From a virus, in IMG/VR virus record IMGVR_UViG_3300042295_000291, positions 1 through 44,363 of that record: 44,363 nucleotides of DNA; one strand, written 5' to 3'. Positions 18,658 to 26,742 of this stretch are shown here, in pieces; the stretch's first letter is position 1, and each line of letters opens with the position of its first letter. Both the position numbers and the translations under genes were made by a program. Under the pieces are notes generated by a model, which saw only the letters and a list, made by a program, of their open reading frames with translations, was not told the DNA's origin and did not search any database.

Positions 18658-18897
18658 CTATACCTCACGCCAGATGCGGATGCCAAGCATCCCGTCCTCG
18701 ATCCGTTCTGCCCATGTGAGCTTGAACCCCACGCGGCTGTAGCGGTGCACCAGCACCCACGCCATGGACCGCGCTTCCAGGCACGGCACGAAGAAGCTCT
18801 GACCCGGCTCAAGCCACTGCGGCAACCGGTACCTGACGCCCCTGATCGTGGCAACCTCAGGCAGTTCATGCGGGAGCCGACGATCCATCGAGGTCAT
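18658..18897 (-). CDS. Small protein after the primase-helicase, 79 aa
   Basis: Starts inside the end of the primase-helicase gene (32-base overlap). The sequence contains 'RLPQWLEPGQSFFVPCLEARS', a 'G.SFFVP' style found in several small phage proteins of unknown function, and ends 'EDGMLGIRIWREV'. The related 80-aa protein at 34299-34541 has the same plan ('VGDSFLIPF' then 'SDGLRVWR'), so the two may be distant paralogues of a small beta-rich domain. It is the last gene before the operon terminator. Function unknown. Confidence 0.65.
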   Translation of the reverse strand: MTSMDRRLPHELPEVATIRGVRYRLPQWLEPGQSFFVPCLEARSMAWVLVHRYSRVGFKLTWAERIEDGMLGIRIWREV

Positions 18898-21664
18898 CGA
18901 GGTTCATCAGACTGCGGGCGTTCTGGAATTCCAGCACATCGACCGCCCCCAGGTCGGTACGCCAGCCAGCGCCCATGCGCTTCTTGGTGACGTTGACCGT
19001 GCCTCCGGTTTCTTGCTTGAACAGCGGACCTATCTCCTTGGCGTTGATGTAGTTGGTGGCGCACCACTTGGTGAACTCCCGCTTGTTGATGAACAACGTA
19101 TCGGTATCAGGTTCATACCTGATAATCAGTTCAGCCTGAGGTTCCACCCTAGGTGCTTCCGGTAAGCCGCTGGGTCCAGTCTTCCTGTTGACGATCAGGA
19201 TGTTCCTGATGTTCTTGTTGATGAACGACGACACCGTGCTGGATGCAGTGGTGCTGACAGCCTTGAGTTCATCACGCAGGTCGCGCACCTTGTTGACGAG
19301 CTTCTTGGCGATGCGACCGATGTCGTATCTAGTCAGCCCCAGGTGGTTTGTCACCAACCCTGCCGACACCATGCAGATCACGGCGTTCAGCTTGTACCGT
19401 TCGGTCTGGGTCCAGCGCTCCATACCGTAGATCTTGTCTCTGGTGTTCTCCCAGATCCGCTTCACTTCATCAAGATGCGGGATGACATAGCGCATGAATA
19501 TGTCACCGGCCAGACCGTAGTTGTCCAGAATCTTGTTGAACGTCAACTGTGCACCGAGCACATCGTCAGGTAGGGGGGTGTCCAGGCGGATCTCCAACGA
19601 CCGTGCAAGTTCCCCCTGAGGATCAGACTTGATCGTTGACAGCCTATCTTCGAGGGTAGTGTTGCTCGACATGATAGTGATCTGCTTCCAACGGGTATTG
19701 TTCACACGCTCCGCGTTGGTGTTCGCCTGCATTCTGTCTCTAGCACGGCCTTGCGTAGAGTTGTAGAGCAGGTCAGAGATCTCCATGGGGTCCGCGTTGG
19801 TCATCTCGTCGATGGTGACGATGATGCCGTTCATCAAGCCCATGCGGTGTATCTTCGTGAGCTTCGTGTCCTGCGCGTCCTTCATCAGGTTTACAGGGTC
19901 TCCGAAGATCGAGTTCGCAATCCGCAGGATGGTGGTCTTGCCCGTGCCTGACTTCTTCGAGTAGTAATTCAGCACAGCCCCGCTCTCAGGGGACAGGTGC
20001 ATGAACACACTCCCGAAACCAGCCAGCACACCCGCCGCGTGCATATCCATCTCGGGCTTGTTGTACAGATCGACTACGCTCTTCCAGTCATCGATATTGC
20101 CTTTGGGTGTGAACCAGTTGACGTAGTTCTCTAGAGGCTTGGACGTTGGGCTGTGAATGACACCGTTGTGCGTGTATTCACGATTACCGATAACGAAAGT
20201 GTTATCAGCGGTCCAGCCAAACTTGACTCGCATGTTGTCGGCTTTCTCAGCTTTTTGCAGTTCTTCGATCATCTTGCTGAACAGCAACTGCAGGCCACTC
20301 AGTTGACGATCCTCAAACGCAATGACCCCCTCACGGTTTACGCAGTCCCGGAACTTGTCCTTGGATGCGACTTCGCTTTGTTGTATCGTGAACTCACGTA
20401 CATCGTTGTGCGGAAGATGGTGCCTGACCCAGAGCGTGTCGCCACCACCATGGTTGTCGCGCATCCGCCGGTAGATGTAGATGTCGTAGGGGTTGACCAG
20501 CACGGTCTTGTCCCCCTGCGGGTTGTACTGCTTCATGTACACGCCGCCAGTAGCCCCACGCACGAAGGGTGCCGGGTAGGCCGGGATCGTCTCTTCGCGG
20601 TCTTCGACCTTGACCGCCACCGGTTCGGTCGTTGTCTTGATTTCCGCCCCAAGCTGAATCGGGGACGTGATCTTGCCCAGGTGCGGGCACTTCTCGCACA
20701 GCGGCCCCTCGTCCAACCCCCTGAACGTCTCACAGGTGTACGGCCCCTTGGTCAGCGAAGCCTTGGCCTCGGTCTCCTCAGGGCTGTAGTTAGGGTGGTT
20801 CTTCGAGATCTCGTGTATGGCCCAGTCCCTGTCCTCGCAGTGCTGTGCAATCGACAGCACGCCGCGCCACAGCGGCTCGGCAAGGGTCTCAGGGTTGCGG
20901 ATCGCGTTGTTGATCTGCTCGCAGCCGAAGCTGCCAACAGACTTCATCCAGATGGTGTGAAACTTGTTGGTCTTGTTGGGGTCAACGAAGAGCTTCTTTG
21001 TCTCCTCTATCGAGCCCTTGGACAACGCCCGCGCTTTGGCGAACATATCCGCTTGGGATACTTCGACGCCAATGATCTCGCGCAGCGTGTTGAAATCATG
21101 GTGCTTGATCGGCGTGAGCAGCGCGACGGTAGCACCGTTCTTGGTGTTGACCGTGCCCGGAATACGCAGTACCCGGACATAATCCGCAGTGCAGGCACCG
21201 TCAACCTTGAAGTTCTCAGCGACACACCTATGCTTCAGAGCCTCAGCTACCGCATGCCATTCATGCAGTGCGACGCTGTCGTTGAAGATCCAGTGTGCAT
21301 GGATACCGTTACCCGAGTCGATGAGCGTGGGTCTTGGCAATCCAACGGAAGTGCAGAATGTACGCAGGGCTCCTAGCCCTTCTGCTTTGTCTTTGTATGG
21401 TTTTTTCTCTCCGCAGTCTATGTCTATGTACAGTTCGCGCTTCGCTACGGCGTTCTCTGCGTTCGCTTTTTTCTGCGCTCCAAACCCTGCTGTTGCGTAG
21501 TAGAGGTCGAGTCCACTATGAACAAGCTGCTCCGCTTGTTCCGCCATCTCCTCGAATGATGACGAGAAGACATTGCGACGCTTGTCCGTGGGTTTGTGGA
21601 TTAGCCGTAGTACATAACGCGTGCCTTGTGGGAGGATGCTTCTGAAGAAGTCTGTGAAAGCCAT
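18866..21664 (-). CDS. Primase-helicase (AEP-type primase fused to DUF927-like helicase)
   Basis: 932 residues. Archaeo-eukaryotic primase motifs lie in the N-terminal domain: 'ELYIDIDCG' (acidic D81/D83), 'SGNGIHAHW' (H122/H124) and 'YVRVLRIPGTVNTKNG' (161-177). A Cys/His cluster (C311, C323, C326, H328) fits a zinc-binding linker. The C-terminal domain has Walker A 'KSGTGKTT' (571-578), Walker B 'IIVTIDE' (614-620) and the 'NYVNWFTPKG' lead-in of DUF927-type superfamily 3-like helicases. It should unwind the fork and lay primers for the family A polymerase at 27620. The start codon lacks a good Shine-Dalgarno sequence; the upstream HTH gene ends 57 bases before it. Confidence 0.88.
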   Translation of the reverse strand: MAFTDFFRSILPQGTRYVLRLIHKPTDKRRNVFSSSFEEMAEQAEQLVHSGLDLYYATAGFGAQKKANAENAVAKRELYIDIDCGEKKPYKDKAEGLGALRTFCTSVGLPRPTLIDSGNGIHAHWIFNDSVALHEWHAVAEALKHRCVAENFKVDGACTADYVRVLRIPGTVNTKNGATVALLTPIKHHDFNTLREIIGVEVSQADMFAKARALSKGSIEETKKLFVDPNKTNKFHTIWMKSVGSFGCEQINNAIRNPETLAEPLWRGVLSIAQHCEDRDWAIHEISKNHPNYSPEETEAKASLTKGPYTCETFRGLDEGPLCEKCPHLGKITSPIQLGAEIKTTTEPVAVKVEDREETIPAYPAPFVRGATGGVYMKQYNPQGDKTVLVNPYDIYIYRRMRDNHGGGDTLWVRHHLPHNDVREFTIQQSEVASKDKFRDCVNREGVIAFEDRQLSGLQLLFSKMIEELQKAEKADNMRVKFGWTADNTFVIGNREYTHNGVIHSPTSKPLENYVNWFTPKGNIDDWKSVVDLYNKPEMDMHAAGVLAGFGSVFMHLSPESGAVLNYYSKKSGTGKTTILRIANSIFGDPVNLMKDAQDTKLTKIHRMGLMNGIIVTIDEMTNADPMEISDLLYNSTQGRARDRMQANTNAERVNNTRWKQITIMSSNTTLEDRLSTIKSDPQGELARSLEIRLDTPLPDDVLGAQLTFNKILDNYGLAGDIFMRYVIPHLDEVKRIWENTRDKIYGMERWTQTERYKLNAVICMVSAGLVTNHLGLTRYDIGRIAKKLVNKVRDLRDELKAVSTTASSTVSSFINKNIRNILIVNRKTGPSGLPEAPRVEPQAELIIRYEPDTDTLFINKREFTKWCATNYINAKEIGPLFKQETGGTVNVTKKRMGAGWRTDLGAVDVLEFQNARSLMNLDDLDGSSAPA

Positions 21665-21721
21665 GGGGGCACGGAAGTAGCCCAGGTGCGACGAGCACCG
21701 GGGAAGCTGGCTGGGGGAGGG

Positions 21722-21955
21722 TCACGCCGGGGGCAGGGTGGAACGATAGTACGCCAGCACGCGCTCACGCAAGTGCTTCGACACATCTCGCTTACCCGAG
21801 AACCAGCGGTAGACCGCCACCTTGGTCACGTCCAAGGCGTGGGCAACGTCAGCCACCGGAACCTGCCGGTGTATGCAGAGCCGCCCCAGTTGGACGCCAA
21901 GCAGGCTTGGGTCTGCATCGGCGTTGAGCCGAATGATTTTTGCGGTGTAGGGCAT
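21722..21955 (-). CDS. Small HTH DNA-binding protein
   Basis: 77 residues from the ATG at 21955; a longer in-frame version from 22033 would add a low-complexity Pro/Gly stretch that also holds a GTCCCGG/CCGGGAC hairpin (21972-21995 region), so I prefer the short form. 'VPVADVAHALDVTKVAVYRWFSGKRDV' has the length and hydrophobic spacing of a Cro/CI or CopG-adjacent helix-turn-helix, with the recognition helix 'TKVAVYRWFSG'. It lies between the SSB-like and primase genes. It could be the repressor for the palindromes seen at the right end, or an accessory of replication initiation; both are inference. Confidence 0.68.
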   Translation of the reverse strand: MPYTAKIIRLNADADPSLLGVQLGRLCIHRQVPVADVAHALDVTKVAVYRWFSGKRDVSKHLRERVLAYYRSTLPPA

Positions 21956-22056
21956 GGTGGTAGGTGGGGCGGTCCCGGCGCAACCCGGGACTATTGCGGG
22001 GGTAGGAGACCTTTGGAAGGAGCCCCCGCTCACGCGCTTGTCGCCGCCCCGTTCAA

Positions 22057-23046
22057 TCAGTCGTCAGCGTCGTCGCCCCACTGCGACAGGATGTTGCTGA
22101 CATCGGGCACCGCAGGGGCCGGTGCCTTGGCTTCACGCACAGCGGGCTCTTCGACCGGCGCAGGGACCGGGGCGGACTTGGTGACCTTGAATCCGCTTGC
22201 CGCAGGCTTGGGTGCAGGGGCGGGCTTCGGAGCGGGCGCAGGGGCCACAGGGGTGGGCGCAGCAGAGAACACCGGCATGGGGGCCGGAGCGGGCTCAGGC
22301 GCAGGCACAGCCGTGCCGTCCTCAGGTGCACCGTCCATCTCACCCACGGTCATCGTCACAGCGTCGATGGCAGCGGGCTCGTCCTTGCGGGCGACGATGG
22401 AGTTGTACTCGTCCACTTCCAGGGGACGCACCGCGCTGAACGTCACCTTGACACCCTCAGCCTCGGTGTCGAACCGAAGCTCCGTCACCACCGCATTGAC
22501 CTCGATGCCGTGACCGCCCAGGAAACGAGCGTACTGCTGCAGGCCCATCTTGCGACCTTCGCCTTGGCTGAAGATCGACTGCGGCGGGATGGTCATCGCG
22601 TAGATGTCACCATCGATGTCGTTCTCCAACAGCACGGCCAGACGACGTTGGAAGCGGCAAGCACGAGTGTCCGGGCGATCACCAGAGCCCTTGATGTTCT
22701 GCGGGCACTTGTCGCAACTGCTGGCCTGGGGCGCCTTCACGCTGGCATGCGGCAGCTTGCCATCCTCGGACCAGCAGATGGGGCGGGCCTTCGTGCCCTT
22801 GACGTACTTCTCGGGGTAGTAGGTGCGGGAGTTCGCACTGGCAGCACGAACGACCACGATGTTCATCGAGCGGTTCTCGTTCTTGGCAACCTCTTGCCCG
22901 CCGACGATGAGGCGGAAGACACCGCCTTCCAAGCTGATGCGCTTGCTGCTGGTGCCCATGAGCGACCGGGTCAGGTCGCTGAGTTCACCACGCTTCAAGT
23001 GTGCAGGCAGTTGACTGCCGTTCTGGAAAAGAGTCATTTCAGACAT
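22057..23046 (-). CDS. Putative single-stranded DNA-binding protein with acidic tail
   Basis: 329 residues; RBS AAGGAG precedes the ATG. The N-terminal 230 residues form a compact domain opening 'MSEMTLFQNGSQLPAHLKRG', with a Cys cluster 'SSCDKCPQNIKGSG ... TRACRF' that may hold zinc. Then comes a Pro/Ala linker of about 80 residues and a short acidic end 'SQWGDDADD'. Folded domain, flexible linker and acidic tip is the layout of SSB proteins, whose tip recruits partners. Homologous-looking proteins sit beside phage primases in environmental genomes without assigned function. The position between replication genes supports the idea; the OB fold itself cannot be shown here. Confidence 0.5.
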   Translation of the reverse strand: MSEMTLFQNGSQLPAHLKRGELSDLTRSLMGTSSKRISLEGGVFRLIVGGQEVAKNENRSMNIVVVRAASANSRTYYPEKYVKGTKARPICWSEDGKLPHASVKAPQASSCDKCPQNIKGSGDRPDTRACRFQRRLAVLLENDIDGDIYAMTIPPQSIFSQGEGRKMGLQQYARFLGGHGIEVNAVVTELRFDTEAEGVKVTFSAVRPLEVDEYNSIVARKDEPAAIDAVTMTVGEMDGAPEDGTAVPAPEPAPAPMPVFSAAPTPVAPAPAPKPAPAPKPAASGFKVTKSAPVPAPVEEPAVREAKAPAPAVPDVSNILSQWGDDADD

Positions 23047-23457
23047 TCAGGCTCTCCTTACGGTAACCGTGTACTTGGTTTCGACATTCATGCCCTTGGG
23101 CATCTTGTCTGGATTTGCTTTGAGGAACTCCCCCATAGCTTTCTGCGCAACGCGCCTCTCAAGTAGATCGAGTGCTTGGTTCTCCTTAACGAAGTTGTGC
23201 ATGGACTCCCAGTCGGAAGTCCAATAAGAAGTCCTGACACCACGGATGATGGTGCCTGCGCTGGTCTTGATGCTATCGCCACCAGCACGCTTACAGACAT
23301 CGAGCAGCGTGTGCTCGATGATTTCCATTTGGTCCTTGATGGCCTTGTCCTTGGCCTCGTACTCTTGGGTCAGGGCGGAACGCGCGTCGCGCATCTTGAT
23401 GTACGCCCTGACGAGTTTTTCAGTGGGCACTTGAGGTGCCTCGATACTGGGCTCCAT
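23047..23457 (-). CDS. Replication-module protein of unknown function, 136 aa
   Basis: ATG with AGGAGATCCC upstream; the stop abuts the SSB-like start. The N-terminal 60 residues form a charged helix ('VRAYIKMRDARSALTQEYEAKDKAIKDQM') with coiled-coil spacing, followed by a compact part 'DSIKTSAGTIIRGVRTSYWTSDW'. This plan (long helix, then a small beta-rich head ending near 'KTKYTVTVRR') occurs in phage proteins next to SSB or recombination genes, but I cannot name the family. It is the first gene behind the internal promoter at 23484-23512. Confidence 0.6.
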   Translation of the reverse strand: MEPSIEAPQVPTEKLVRAYIKMRDARSALTQEYEAKDKAIKDQMEIIEHTLLDVCKRAGGDSIKTSAGTIIRGVRTSYWTSDWESMHNFVKENQALDLLERRVAQKAMGEFLKANPDKMPKGMNVETKYTVTVRRA

Positions 23458-23483
23458 GGGATCTCCTAGGGTTGAGGGTTCAG

Positions 23484-23512
23484 AGTTTACGTGGCAACTT
23501 TGGGCGTGTCAA
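23484..23512 (-). promoter_or_regulatory. Sigma70-type promoter for the SSB/primase sub-operon
   Basis: On the minus strand: TTGACA (23512-23507), 17-base spacer, TAAACT (23489-23484; 4 of 6 matches to the -10 consensus). The first gene downstream begins at 23457. The -35 hexamer overlaps the stop codon of the upstream gene (23509-23511), so the promoter is embedded in a tight gene junction. Confidence 0.6.
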
Positions 23513-24267
23513 GCGGTGAGGCGATAGTCTTTCTTGACCTTCCCTCCCTGGCCCGCACAGACCACGGTTGCGCTGACCCAGACCTTCTTGCCTGTGGGCA
23601 GGCGCCGGATGTGCCCGCGCCGAAGGTGCTCTCTGGGCGAACGGTGTGACCCTCCCGTGGCCTGTGAAGCCGCGCTATCCTCCGCTCGTCCAATTGTTAG
23701 GAAGTGATAGTCGTCAAAGGGCAAAGCGTCTTTAGAACTTTTGTTAGGCTTCCGTCCTTTCTCTTTTGTGATACTTACATTAGAGCATTGCAGGGCGTTG
23801 ATGAAGTCTAGAAGTGATTCAAGTTCATGTTGTATGTCAGACAATACCGGCGAACTTGTATGTACTCTCAGTGTGATCTTGCCATCTTGTTTGAATAAGT
23901 AATCTATTTTCGGGATACTAAAGTCATGCAGAGCTAGCCACTTGTTACTAGCATCTGCCCAGAACGCCGCTTTGCAGGCGAGATCGTTTTCTCTTTCTTC
24001 AGCAACTACTACACGTTTAGAAGATTTGATCTCCCCCTCTTTGGGCTCTTCAGATACCAAATATTCCAAAGCAGTTAGGTTGAACGGTAGATGGAGTTCT
24101 ACGTTTCCATCAAGTCCTCTAAGTTCGGTGTCGTCTATGATCTTGCCGCCATCTGGCAAGCAAAATTTGGTCGCCTTCTCGGCAACCTCAGCAATCTCTG
24201 ACAAGCCTTCCATAGGGTTCGCTTTGTCTTGCTTGATTATTTGTCTGCAAAAATTCAGTGGTTGCAT
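23509..24267 (-). CDS. Unknown protein with AT-rich N-terminal part and conserved C-terminal motif
   Basis: 252 residues from the ATG at 24267, preceded by AGGAGAAGAGAA; an upstream in-frame codon (24294) lacks this. The last 45 residues, 'GSHRSPREHLRRGHIRRL', 'GKKVWVSATVVCAG' and 'VKKDYRL', match a short basic motif found at the C-terminus of many phage proteins of unknown function. The first 190 residues are unlike it. Bases 23700-24270 are about 40% GC in the lines I counted, whereas the last 180 bases and both neighbours are near 60% or more, so the gene looks chimeric. Function unknown. Confidence 0.65.
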   Translation of the reverse strand: MQPLNFCRQIIKQDKANPMEGLSEIAEVAEKATKFCLPDGGKIIDDTELRGLDGNVELHLPFNLTALEYLVSEEPKEGEIKSSKRVVVAEERENDLACKAAFWADASNKWLALHDFSIPKIDYLFKQDGKITLRVHTSSPVLSDIQHELESLLDFINALQCSNVSITKEKGRKPNKSSKDALPFDDYHFLTIGRAEDSAASQATGGSHRSPREHLRRGHIRRLPTGKKVWVSATVVCAGQGGKVKKDYRLTA

Positions 24268-24303
24268 TTCTCTTCTCCTAGTTGAATGGCGCATTCTGAT
24301 GTT

Positions 24304-25860
24304 TTAGGTGGTTAGTACCTCCTGGCGGTAGAGGTCGAGCAGGGTGCTCATGTCCTCGGTCTTCAAGTCCAGCGCGTCATAGAGCTTGCGTTCCACCTGG
24401 GTGCTGCACAGCCGCACAACGAGGCAGGGGTTCTTCTGCCCCGAGCGGTGCACCCGGGCATTGGCCTGATGGTAGGTCTCGTTCGACGTCACAGGCCCCC
24501 ACCAGACCACGGTGTTGGCTGCGTGCAGGGTGACCCCGTGCGAAGCTGCCGCAGGCTGGATGAGGAGCACTCGCGGCTCGGGCTGGGTCTGGAAGTCAGC
24601 GAAGATCTTGTTGCGCTGCCCCACGGGCACGCTGCCATCGATCACTTCAACGGTGTACTCATCCTTCTTGAGCTTCTCGTGCAGTACCTTGATGGTGTGC
24701 CGGAAGGGGACAAAGACCAGCACCTTGTGAGTGCTCTCTTCGATGGCTTCCAGCAACACGTTGTACCGGGTAGTGATGTCGAACTCAACCGCGTTACCGT
24801 CGTCCGAGTAGACCGCACCGCAAGAGACTTGCAGTAGCTTGTTGAGATTGGTAGCAGCGTTGACTGAGGTCACGGTCTCGCCCCCTGCCGCCATGATGAA
24901 CTGCTCCTTTAGCAGCTTGTAGTACTTGGACTGCTGCGGGGTCAGAGGCACGTCCCGTGTGGTGTACAGAAGCTCGGGTAGATCCAGGCAATCGTCCTTG
25001 GTGAACCGGATCGCTGGCTGCAGAACTTGGTTGACGATCTCTTGTGCGTTCGATTTCGCTTTCCATTTGAACTGCGTGACCTTGTGCATCACCCGGTCCC
25101 GGAATGCGTAGAAGTAGTTCGGCACAGACGTGTCATCCATCATCTTCGCCAACCCATAGGCATCGGTCGGCGCCTGCGAGGCAGGGGTACCGGTCGCCAT
25201 CCACAGCCACGTATTGGGGGTGATGAGTTGGTTGATGGCCTTCCAGCGCTTGGTCGTCGCTGTCTTCACCGCGTTCGCTTCATCGATGATGATGAGGTCA
25301 AACCCCCCGGCTTTGAGTTCGTTGAGGACCGTCTCCACACCGTCGAAGTTAATCACCACAAACTCAGCGTCTGAAGCGATGATCTTGGCCCGCTTCTTGC
25401 GGTCACCGTAGGCCACGTCCACCCTGCGGTGCATCAGCGTCTTGAACAAGTCCGCCTGCCATGCCGGGGCCATGATGGACAGCGGGCAGATGACCAGTAC
25501 CCTTCGTACAAACTTGCGTCCAAGAAGGTAGTCCGCAGCCCAGGCGAACGAAGCGGTCTTGCCCGTGCCCGGGTCATTGAAGCAATACGCCCGCTTGTGC
25601 AGTGTCATGAACGCTGCGGTCGTCTTCTGGTGCTGGAACGGCTTGAACACCCCAGGCCACTTGTAGCGGCCCAGGATGGGTGAGGGCACGTTCTTCACAC
25701 CCAGATTGCGCAGGACCCGCGCTTCGTCCAACCCCCACCACACCAAGACGTCAGAAGTCCCAGAGCTTTGGGCGACAACTTTCGCCTTCGGTATGGTGGC
25801 TAGAACCCGCTCGGGGTTGCGCAGCCGAAGCAGAAGCGCTTTGTTTTCAATGATCTGCAT
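24304..25860 (-). CDS. SNF2-type superfamily 2 DNA helicase/translocase
   Basis: 518 residues. Helicase motifs in order: 'PFQHQK' Q-like motif (74-79), motif I 'NDPGTGKT' (95-102), motif II 'IIIDEANA' (190-197), motif III 'MATGTPAS' (221-228), then in the second RecA domain 'VFVPF', 'VIDGSVP' and motif VI 'QANARVHRSGQ' (465-475). The RVHRSGQ signature is typical of SNF2-family enzymes. Phage members are thought to act in fork restart, recombination or displacement of bound proteins. It is flanked by a DEDDh exonuclease, with the polymerase further upstream in the same operon. Confidence 0.9.
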   Translation of the reverse strand: MQIIENKALLLRLRNPERVLATIPKAKVVAQSSGTSDVLVWWGLDEARVLRNLGVKNVPSPILGRYKWPGVFKPFQHQKTTAAFMTLHKRAYCFNDPGTGKTASFAWAADYLLGRKFVRRVLVICPLSIMAPAWQADLFKTLMHRRVDVAYGDRKKRAKIIASDAEFVVINFDGVETVLNELKAGGFDLIIIDEANAVKTATTKRWKAINQLITPNTWLWMATGTPASQAPTDAYGLAKMMDDTSVPNYFYAFRDRVMHKVTQFKWKAKSNAQEIVNQVLQPAIRFTKDDCLDLPELLYTTRDVPLTPQQSKYYKLLKEQFIMAAGGETVTSVNAATNLNKLLQVSCGAVYSDDGNAVEFDITTRYNVLLEAIEESTHKVLVFVPFRHTIKVLHEKLKKDEYTVEVIDGSVPVGQRNKIFADFQTQPEPRVLLIQPAAASHGVTLHAANTVVWWGPVTSNETYHQANARVHRSGQKNPCLVVRLCSTQVERKLYDALDLKTEDMSTLLDLYRQEVLTT

Positions 25861-25863
25861 AGG

Positions 25864-26397
25864 TCACTTGAGCGCGAACTTGTGGTCTTCCACCATCTGC
25901 AGCAGCCGCAGAGCTTGCGTCTTGGCATCGTCCAGCGCGACGTGTCCAGTACCCACACGTCCCACCCTGGTCTTCATGAACATCGCGGAAATCGTCCGGT
26001 AGCAGCGATCATTCCAGAAGTGCCAGGGCACATCGTGCTTGACAGCACGGTAGGCAGCGGTTATCAGTGCGTTGTCGAAGTTTGCACCGTTACCCCAGAC
26101 AATAGCCGTGTCCAGCGGGGGCATCCACATGGTGAACTTGGTGAGTGCTACTTCGAGCGAGAACTCCCCCTGGAACGCAGCCCGCCGAGCTTCGTCAGAC
26201 TGCTTGCCCCACCACTCCAGGGTGCTCTTCTGTGCACGCAGTCCAGCAGCCTTGCACGATTCCGGGTCGATGGTGACGTAGAACTCTTCCCCCAGACCTT
26301 TCTCAGCGCTGAATTTCACAGCACCGATGCTGAGGATGATGTCCCCCGGGCGGGCGCCCAAGGTCTCGATGTCTACCATTACATGATTCTGTTGCAT
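25864..26397 (-). CDS. DEDDh 3'-5' exonuclease (Rv2179c/exonuclease VIII-like)
   Basis: 177 residues from the ATG at 26397, which has GGAGTGGAG directly upstream; an in-frame start at 26433 is weaker. Catalytic residues of the DEDDh class are visible: D9 and E11 in 'VMVDIETLG', D108 in 'GNGANFDNALI', H152 and D157 in 'GHVALDDAKTQA'. 'LEWWGKQSDEAR' is typical of the Rv2179c-like branch. Expected role: 3'-5' trimming of DNA or RNA, here probably in recombination or nucleotide recycling. It ends 3 bases before the helicase gene. Confidence 0.86.
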   Translation of the reverse strand: MQQNHVMVDIETLGARPGDIILSIGAVKFSAEKGLGEEFYVTIDPESCKAAGLRAQKSTLEWWGKQSDEARRAAFQGEFSLEVALTKFTMWMPPLDTAIVWGNGANFDNALITAAYRAVKHDVPWHFWNDRCYRTISAMFMKTRVGRVGTGHVALDDAKTQALRLLQMVEDHKFALK

Positions 26398-26453
26398 TCT
26401 CCACTCCAAAAAGACATCCAGCCCAAGGGACAAAGTCCGTTGAGCTAGCGTTT

Positions 26454-26470
26454 GCCCCGATCCCCGGGGC
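26454..26470 (-). other. GC-rich hairpin after the HNH gene
   Basis: Arms GCCCCG and CGGGGC with a 5-base loop, lying 5 bases beyond the HNH stop in the gap before the exonuclease RBS. There is no T-run, so it is a stability or processing element rather than an intrinsic terminator. Confidence 0.6.
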
Positions 26471-26474
26471 GGGG

Positions 26475-26741
26475 TTACTTGCCCGAGTTCGGGCCTTTGA
26501 AATTCCGTGCGCTGTTCGCGCTGAACGACTTGAGCCGCACGTTCCCGGGCTTGCTCTTGCCGCCATCCTTGATAGGAGTCACATGGTCGAGGGCCTTGCC
26601 CCTGCGTGAATCCCTACCGTTCTCTTTGTCCCAGGCTCTGCGAGCACGCTGCCGTTCGGACTGCTTGGCCCTGCCACCGTTGGCGAGGAAGTCCGCGTAC
26701 TCCTTCTTGTGGTCTCTGTCCTTCATGTCCTTGTAGGGCAT
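26475..26741 (-). CDS. Small HNH endonuclease
   Basis: 88 residues, GGAGG upstream. The N-terminus is very basic ('YKDMKDRDHKKEYADF', 'SERQRARRAWDKENG') and the C-terminal half holds the HNH core: D52-H53 in 'ALDHVTPIKDGG', N67 in 'PGNVRL' and a final Asn in 'SANSARNF'. The zinc-binding Cys pairs of larger HNH proteins are absent, as in several short phage versions. It sits between the Cas4-like nuclease and the exonuclease. It may be a free-standing homing-type nuclease or a replication nickase; the sequence does not decide. Confidence 0.8.
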   Translation of the reverse strand: MPYKDMKDRDHKKEYADFLANGGRAKQSERQRARRAWDKENGRDSRRGKALDHVTPIKDGGKSKPGNVRLKSFSANSARNFKGPNSGK

Positions 26742-26742
26742 G

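Noticed and set aside
20153-21376. + strand frame of 407 codons opposite the primase
   Set aside because: Mirror of the primase-helicase gene, no recognisable domain and typical shadow composition.
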